Assembly (NCBI GenBank): GCA_009392005.1
Contig: VFHL01000006.1
Location: 74,671 to 138,670, forward strand
Direction: 5' to 3'
Origin: SAR202 cluster bacterium
GTDB lineage: Bacteria; Chloroflexota; Dehalococcoidia; UBA6926; VFHL01
DNA: 64,000 bases
Position 1 is the stretch's first letter. The number at the start of each line of letters is the position of its first letter. Made by a program: the position numbers and the translations under genes. The notes under the pieces were generated by a model. The model had not been told where the DNA came from, made no database searches, and saw nothing but the letters and a program-made list of their open reading frames with translations. This document shows positions 59,233 through 64,000 of this stretch, one piece after another.

Positions 59233-61977
59233 CTATTCTAAACCACCCCATGACGAGCCGGTCTTCATTTCAACTTTTAGTGGCACGTTAAGAGACATCG
59301 CTTCAGGCATAATCTCTTGAACCCAATTCATGACCTGAGCCACTTCTACTTTCGGAACTTCAAATATAAGTTCGTCATGAATCTGCAAAATCATTTTTGC
59401 TTCAGTCGACTGCCTCTGAATTTGATCGTCTAAACGCACCATAGCAACCTTTAATATATCAGCGGCCGTTCCTTGGACAGGCATATTGACTGCCATTCGT
59501 TCAGCAGCCTCACGCACTTGTCGATTCGATGCCTTGATATCGGGAATGTAACGTCGACGTCCCATAGCTGTTTCTACATACCCATATGTTCGCGCGTGGT
59601 CCTTTGTGGACTCAATATAGTCACGAACACCTGCATATCGGTCAAAATAAGTGTCAACAAAACTTCCCGCTTCCTCTCGAGTGATTTCGAGGCGTTGCGC
59701 CAAGCCAAATTTGGTCAACCCGTAAGCCAAACCGAAATTCACCATTTTTGCAATCCTTCGCATATCTGAAGTGACCTCTGAGATAGGGACATTCAACACT
59801 TCTGACGCAGTTGCTGCATGAATATCTTCATCGTTTTCAAATGCTCGAGTTAATCCTGGATCTTCAGAAAGATGAGCCAAAACCCTGAGTTCGATTTGCG
59901 AATAATCGGCAGCAAGCAGAATATTATTTGCATCTGTAGTCGTGAAAGCATTTCGGATTTTACGCCCTGTTTCCGTACGTACAGGAATATTCTGTAAATT
60001 GGGGTCGTTAGAGGACACTCTACCTGTAGCCGAACCTGTCTGGTTAAAGCTTGTATGCACCCGACCTGTATTTGGATTAACCTGACCCGGTAGCGCATCA
60101 ATATATGTAGATACAAGTTTTGAAAGTTCTCGATATGAGATTAGCAAATCAATAATCGGATGTTGATCTTTAAGAGAATCAAGGACGGAAGCATCTGTGG
60201 AATAACCTCGACTTGTACGCTTAGATCCCGGTAAACCTAATTTTTCGAAGAGTACTACTGACAGCTGTTGAGGTGAATTGATATTAAAACGATCACCAGC
60301 CTCAAAAAAGATACGTTCCTCCAATTCTTGTAATTGACTCTTAATACCAAAACTCATTTCTCCAAGGATACTCAAATCGATAGAAACACCTGTTCGTTCC
60401 ATTCTCACAAGGACGGGAACGAGAGACATCTCAACAGAGTGGTAAACCTCCTCCATTTGCCTTTCCTTCAATAGGTCTTGGAGCGTCTGCCAGAGGCGAA
60501 AAGTCATTGCAGCATCTGCTGCGGCATACGGACCTACGCGATCTATAGGGATCCGATCCATCGTTAGCTGTTTACCTCCCTTACCGATTAGGTCTGTTAT
60601 CGGAAGCATTTCAACATTGAAATGCGCCAAAGCTAAGGGTTTCAAACCTATCTTGCTTTCACCCATAAGATGCGCCGCTAGCATCGTATCAAAAGAAATC
60701 TCATCCACATTCGCACCATCATTTGCGAGAACAGAGACATCATATTGCCCATTATGAGCAACCTTCAGAACATCACTGCTTGTAAGCACTGGACTTAACG
60801 CATCTAAAACAACTTCCTTAGGCAATTGTTTGCCGTCAACGTGACCTACAGGTATGTAGTAACCATTGTCACCATCTACCGCTACAGAAATGCCCACAAG
60901 AGCCGCAAGTAGCGGTCTTAACGACGTTGTTTCCGTGTCAAAAGCAAATGATTTCGTGTCTTGAATCATGCGCACAAGATCATGTAATTTTTCAATGGTA
61001 TCCACGATGTGAGACTGAATAACGTCATCAGCAAATGCAACGTCGGGCAAAACTTCCTGGGGTGAGGAACCTACAGTTAACTCCGCTGGTAATTCACGTG
61101 GAGGGTCAAGACGACGAACAAGACTCGTAAACTCAAGCTCTGCAAAAAATGGAACTAATTTAGCCCGGTCAAATCCTTCCCACACAACATCCGCTTGATT
61201 CAGTGTGATGGGTATATCAGTGACAATAGTTGCAAGTTCTTTGCCCAGGCGGGCACCGGCCTGTCCTTCTCGCAACAATCTTTGAATCCGGGGAGAAACA
61301 ATACGATCCAGGTTCTCATATACTTGTTCCACTGTGCTGTACTTTTGCAATAATGTAGTCGCAGATTTTACTCCGATACCCGGGACTCCTGGAATATTGT
61401 CAGACGGATCACCCTGCAGTGCTTTCAGATCAATTAGTTGGATTGGGTCAAGGCTGTATCTAGCCTTAACCTGAGCCTCATCGTAGAGCGTATCTCCTTG
61501 CCTACTTTGATAAACCAGGACATGAGTCGAAGGATTCACCAACTGAAAAAGGTCGCTATCAAGACTCAAAATCGTCGTGTGCATGCCTTGAGAATCAGCT
61601 TGCCGTGCCAAGGTACCAAGAACATCATCAGCCTCATAGCCCGCGCTCTCGTAAATACTAATTCCAAAATTCTCAACAACCTGCCTAATACGAGATAATT
61701 GCTGACGCAACTCATCAGGCATTGGTGGACGATGCGCTTTATAGTCAGGATAAATCTCGCTTCGTATAGTTGGTCCTGGCAAATCAAAAGCAACCGCAAT
61801 GTGAGATGGTTGAATATCTGTGATTGATTTGAGCAGAGTAGTTGTAAAGCCAAAAACAGCCGAGACGGGCTCACCTGTTTTTGACACCGTCAACGCATTA
61901 TTCATCGCGTGAAAGGCGCGATAAATCAGAGCATGGCCATCAATCAAGAGTAGTCGGGCACTCTGAGCAGCTGCCAA
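59233..61977 (-). CDS. polA: DNA polymerase I
   Basis: A 914-residue PolA with all three parts. The 5'-3' exonuclease (about 1-300) starts LLLIDGHALIYRAFHAM and has ALQGDPSDNIPGVPGIG. The 3'-5' exonuclease (about 335-520) looks active: FAFDTETTSL, VAHNGQYDVSVL, AAADAAMTF. The polymerase (about 545-914) has ATGRVSSNDPNLQNIP, ADYSQIELRVLAH and QIHDELIFEVP. It fills gaps and removes RNA primers. The start is TTG 61977 with GGAGG. The upstream DUF1998 helicase gene ends 56 bases before, so both repair genes may share a transcript. Confidence 0.97.
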   Translation of the reverse strand: MAAAQSARLLLIDGHALIYRAFHAMNNALTVSKTGEPVSAVFGFTTTLLKSITDIQPSHIAVAFDLPGPTIRSEIYPDYKAHRPPMPDELRQQLSRIRQVVENFGISIYESAGYEADDVLGTLARQADSQGMHTTILSLDSDLFQLVNPSTHVLVYQSRQGDTLYDEAQVKARYSLDPIQLIDLKALQGDPSDNIPGVPGIGVKSATTLLQKYSTVEQVYENLDRIVSPRIQRLLREGQAGARLGKELATIVTDIPITLNQADVVWEGFDRAKLVPFFAELEFTSLVRRLDPPRELPAELTVGSSPQEVLPDVAFADDVIQSHIVDTIEKLHDLVRMIQDTKSFAFDTETTSLRPLLAALVGISVAVDGDNGYYIPVGHVDGKQLPKEVVLDALSPVLTSSDVLKVAHNGQYDVSVLANDGANVDEISFDTMLAAHLMGESKIGLKPLALAHFNVEMLPITDLIGKGGKQLTMDRIPIDRVGPYAAADAAMTFRLWQTLQDLLKERQMEEVYHSVEMSLVPVLVRMERTGVSIDLSILGEMSFGIKSQLQELEERIFFEAGDRFNINSPQQLSVVLFEKLGLPGSKRTSRGYSTDASVLDSLKDQHPIIDLLISYRELSKLVSTYIDALPGQVNPNTGRVHTSFNQTGSATGRVSSNDPNLQNIPVRTETGRKIRNAFTTTDANNILLAADYSQIELRVLAHLSEDPGLTRAFENDEDIHAATASEVLNVPISEVTSDMRRIAKMVNFGLAYGLTKFGLAQRLEITREEAGSFVDTYFDRYAGVRDYIESTKDHARTYGYVETAMGRRRYIPDIKASNRQVREAAERMAVNMPVQGTAADILKVAMVRLDDQIQRQSTEAKMILQIHDELIFEVPKVEVAQVMNWVQEIMPEAMSLNVPLKVEMKTGSSWGGLE

Positions 61978-62033
61978 AGGATCCTCCTACATTTCCTTCA
62001 TCTGATCTCGTTCATTTACCAATTAACATTTTC

Positions 62034-64000
62034 TTAGCTAAAGACCAACTTTTCAAGAAGTAGTTTCGCAGATTTCTTGTCAAGAATCTCATTGTTATTT
62101 CCGCATTTTGGAGATTGAACACATGATGGACAACCTTCCTCACATGGGCAAGAGCGAATTGTCTCTAGAGCGGCATTCCACAGTTCCGCTACGATACTGT
62201 ACCCATGCTCTGCTATTCCAACACCACCTACATGGGCATCATGAACGAAAATAGTCGCCTGCCCAGTATCAACATGAAATTGTGTTGATACCCCCCCAAT
62301 ATCTTGACGGTCACACATTGCAAAAAGAGGCAACAATCCAATCACCGTGTGCTCTACCGCATGCAAAGCTCCAGGCAGTTCTGCATCGCTAAGTGTCATC
62401 TCTCCAACCATTTGTTGGGATATTTCCCATGAAAAGGCAACTGTATCAATCGTAGCTGACGGCATATTCAAGGCACAATGTTCCAATATCTCTTCAGTCA
62501 TGTGCCGTTTCTTTTTGTACCCCACAACTTGCGATGTCACCTCAACTTCAGAAAGCGAAACACGTACATTACCAACCATCTTTGTATCAAGAACCCGTTT
62601 TACACGTAGATCACTAAGATCAATTGCCTGAGTGTAATAGGAATGGTGGCTTCGTTGGACATACGCCCTTCGACTAAAAACATCTAGTTCGTCTATTAAA
62701 TATTCGTCACCCCTGTGAAGATAAATTGCACCAGGGTGCAGTTCAAAATGTGCCATTGAATCATCAACTTCTTCCAAAATTTGGCCCGTCTTCAAATCCA
62801 CTAATTTATACGGATCGGCGCTCGATGATCGAATGTTTACAGATTCAACAGGATACGGATGCTGTGGAGACGAATACCATTGACCTCTGCGACGAGACAA
62901 CAATCCTTGTGCCTCCAACATATCAAGATCCAAACGTAAATCGGTAAAAAAATACTTCTTATCATCTAAGCTCAATGGGATTTCATAGGCGGCACATTGT
63001 AGATGCGCTGAGAGAACATGCCTGTTTTCGGGATTTATTAGTACATGCTCGGGTGAATGTCCAAACAAGGTTTGTGGATTTCGCAAAATATATTGGTCAA
63101 GTGGGTTATCTAGGCCAACCAAAATGCTTAACGAGCGCTGGCCGCGACGACCACTTCTACCTGCTTGTTGTAATGCGCTAGAAATGCTTCCTGGAAAGCC
63201 CATCAGAAGTGTGGCATCCAAATCACCTATGTCAATTCCTAACTCCAAAGCATTTGTAGCAAATACACCGAGTAATTGCCCCGATAACAGATCTGCTTCA
63301 ATCGCACGACGCTCTTCCGGTTGATACCCCGCACGATACGCGCTGATCCGTTTACCAAGAGCGTAATCCACCTTACGAAGACTATCTCGAGCATAATTGT
63401 ATGCTAGCTCTGCTGTTCGCCGTGTTCTCGTAAATGCAAGTGTTCGGACTCCACGAGTAACTAGTTCGGAAAACAGTGCGACTGACTCTGTAGCCGTACT
63501 ACTACGAAGATTTTTTTTGTTATCTATGAGAGGCGGATTCCAAAAAAGAAAATCTTTACCGCCATTCGGAGCGCCATCATCATCAATTAACGTAAATGGT
63601 TTTCCTACGAGCAATTCCGCATGCTCCTTAGGATTTCCAAGCGTCGCTGAAGCTAAAACAAATTGAGGAGAACTTCCATAGTGATGGCATATCCTACGTA
63701 AGCGACGCAATACATTCGCTACATGGGAACCAAAAACACCCCGATAAACATGTGCTTCATCGACAACAATAAAATCAAGATTACGTAAGAATCGCTGCCA
63801 AACCGCATGATTCGGTAAAACAGCGACATGCAACATGTCCGGGTTTGTTAACACAACATTGCTTTTGCTACGAATATCTGCCCGCTCATACATAGGGACG
63901 TCACCATCATATGGATCTATCAAAATTGAATCCCCAATCCCCTCAACCAACTCAGCGAAATGACTGATCTGGTCGCGAGCCAAGGCCTTCGTTGGGGCAA
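62034..64000 (-). CDS. DEAD/H-box helicase with DUF1998-type Cys cluster (MrfA/YprA-like), cut by right edge
   Basis: The frame runs past the right edge; bases beyond the track start read PTKALARDQ, helicase motif Ia, so motif I lies outside. Visible: VLTNPDMLH, DEAH box (VVDEAHVYRG), SAT motif (ASATLGNP), motif V (ATNALELGIDIG), motif VI (QQAGRSGRRGQ), and a C-terminal DUF1998 Cys cluster CPCEEGCPSCVQSPKCG. The closest described relatives are MrfA (YprA) of Bacillus, in repair of mitomycin damage, and mycobacterial SftH. MrfA works with the exonuclease MrfB; no such gene is adjacent here. It precedes polA. Confidence 0.92.
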   Translation of the reverse strand, partial: APTKALARDQISHFAELVEGIGDSILIDPYDGDVPMYERADIRSKSNVVLTNPDMLHVAVLPNHAVWQRFLRNLDFIVVDEAHVYRGVFGSHVANVLRRLRRICHHYGSSPQFVLASATLGNPKEHAELLVGKPFTLIDDDGAPNGGKDFLFWNPPLIDNKKNLRSSTATESVALFSELVTRGVRTLAFTRTRRTAELAYNYARDSLRKVDYALGKRISAYRAGYQPEERRAIEADLLSGQLLGVFATNALELGIDIGDLDATLLMGFPGSISSALQQAGRSGRRGQRSLSILVGLDNPLDQYILRNPQTLFGHSPEHVLINPENRHVLSAHLQCAAYEIPLSLDDKKYFFTDLRLDLDMLEAQGLLSRRRGQWYSSPQHPYPVESVNIRSSSADPYKLVDLKTGQILEEVDDSMAHFELHPGAIYLHRGDEYLIDELDVFSRRAYVQRSHHSYYTQAIDLSDLRVKRVLDTKMVGNVRVSLSEVEVTSQVVGYKKKRHMTEEILEHCALNMPSATIDTVAFSWEISQQMVGEMTLSDAELPGALHAVEHTVIGLLPLFAMCDRQDIGGVSTQFHVDTGQATIFVHDAHVGGVGIAEHGYSIVAELWNAALETIRSCPCEEGCPSCVQSPKCGNNNEILDKKSAKLLLEKLVFS

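Noticed and set aside
62034-63983. Track start of the DUF1998 helicase at 63983
   Set aside because: The frame stays open to the right edge and gives helicase motif Ia upstream, so the true start is outside the window.
1-64000. CRISPR arrays, IS elements, phage genes, integrases
   Set aside because: I found no spaced direct repeats, transposase or integrase motifs, or phage structural genes in the window.

Overview
The window looks like a piece of chromosome from a marine, low-to-mid GC Chloroflexota bacterium of the SAR202 / Dehalococcoidia kind. This is an inference from content: many acyl-CoA dehydrogenase, CaiB-type CoA-transferase, SCP2-thiolase/DUF35, VOC and FAH genes for degrading recalcitrant carboxylic acids or cyclic compounds, mixed with single-copy housekeeping genes and several MFS carriers. 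Base composition is fairly even and AT-leaning by eye. I see no phage, IS element, CRISPR array or rRNA. TTG and GTG starts behind strong GGAGG-type ribosome sites are common, and a few genes seem to be leaderless.

Layout. 1-10.9 kb: three acyl-CoA dehydrogenase genes (the first cut by the left edge), a tRNA-Arg(CCT), an alpha/beta hydrolase, a fused double CaiB CoA-transferase, an SPFH protein, an MFS carrier, an orphan small protein and a methyltransferase. 11-16 kb: Lon-like protease, a second hydrolase, a small membrane protein and an OFA-type MFS carrier. 16-17.3 kb: a Fur-family regulator overlapping a NicO-type metal transporter, with a palindrome just upstream that resembles a nickel (Nur) operator. 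17.4-24.6 kb: VOC proteins, a DnaQ-like exonuclease, an FAH hydrolase, and two Cys-less SCP2-thiolase paralogues around a DUF35 protein. 24.7-33.4 kb: a lipoprotein with a dead HtrA-like domain, msrB, three MFS carriers, yajQ-tusA and a queuosine-precursor type transporter.

33.5-50 kb is mostly housekeeping: M20 peptidase, pyrF, rpsT, rel, rpmB, the fakA-degV-recG run, a crotonase, argS, citrate synthase and proS. 50-59 kb: SDR, DUF971, then aminotransferase-serA-DUF1015 (serine synthesis), a RimI-like acetyltransferase, a small ORF, and the most unusual gene of the window: a lipoprotein redoxin whose reading frame runs through an in-frame TGA as Sec-Gly-Ile-Cys, followed by a SECIS-like hairpin. 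A shortened acyl-CoA dehydrogenase and msrA follow. 59-64 kb: polA and a DUF1998-type (MrfA-like) helicase cut by the right edge.

Working together: the acyl-CoA dehydrogenases, CoA-transferase, crotonase, SCP2-thiolases/DUF35, FAH and VOC genes give the parts for activating and shortening organic acids. MsrA, MsrB and the predicted selenoprotein form a thiol/selenol repair and redox theme. All family calls are from reading motifs; no database search was run.
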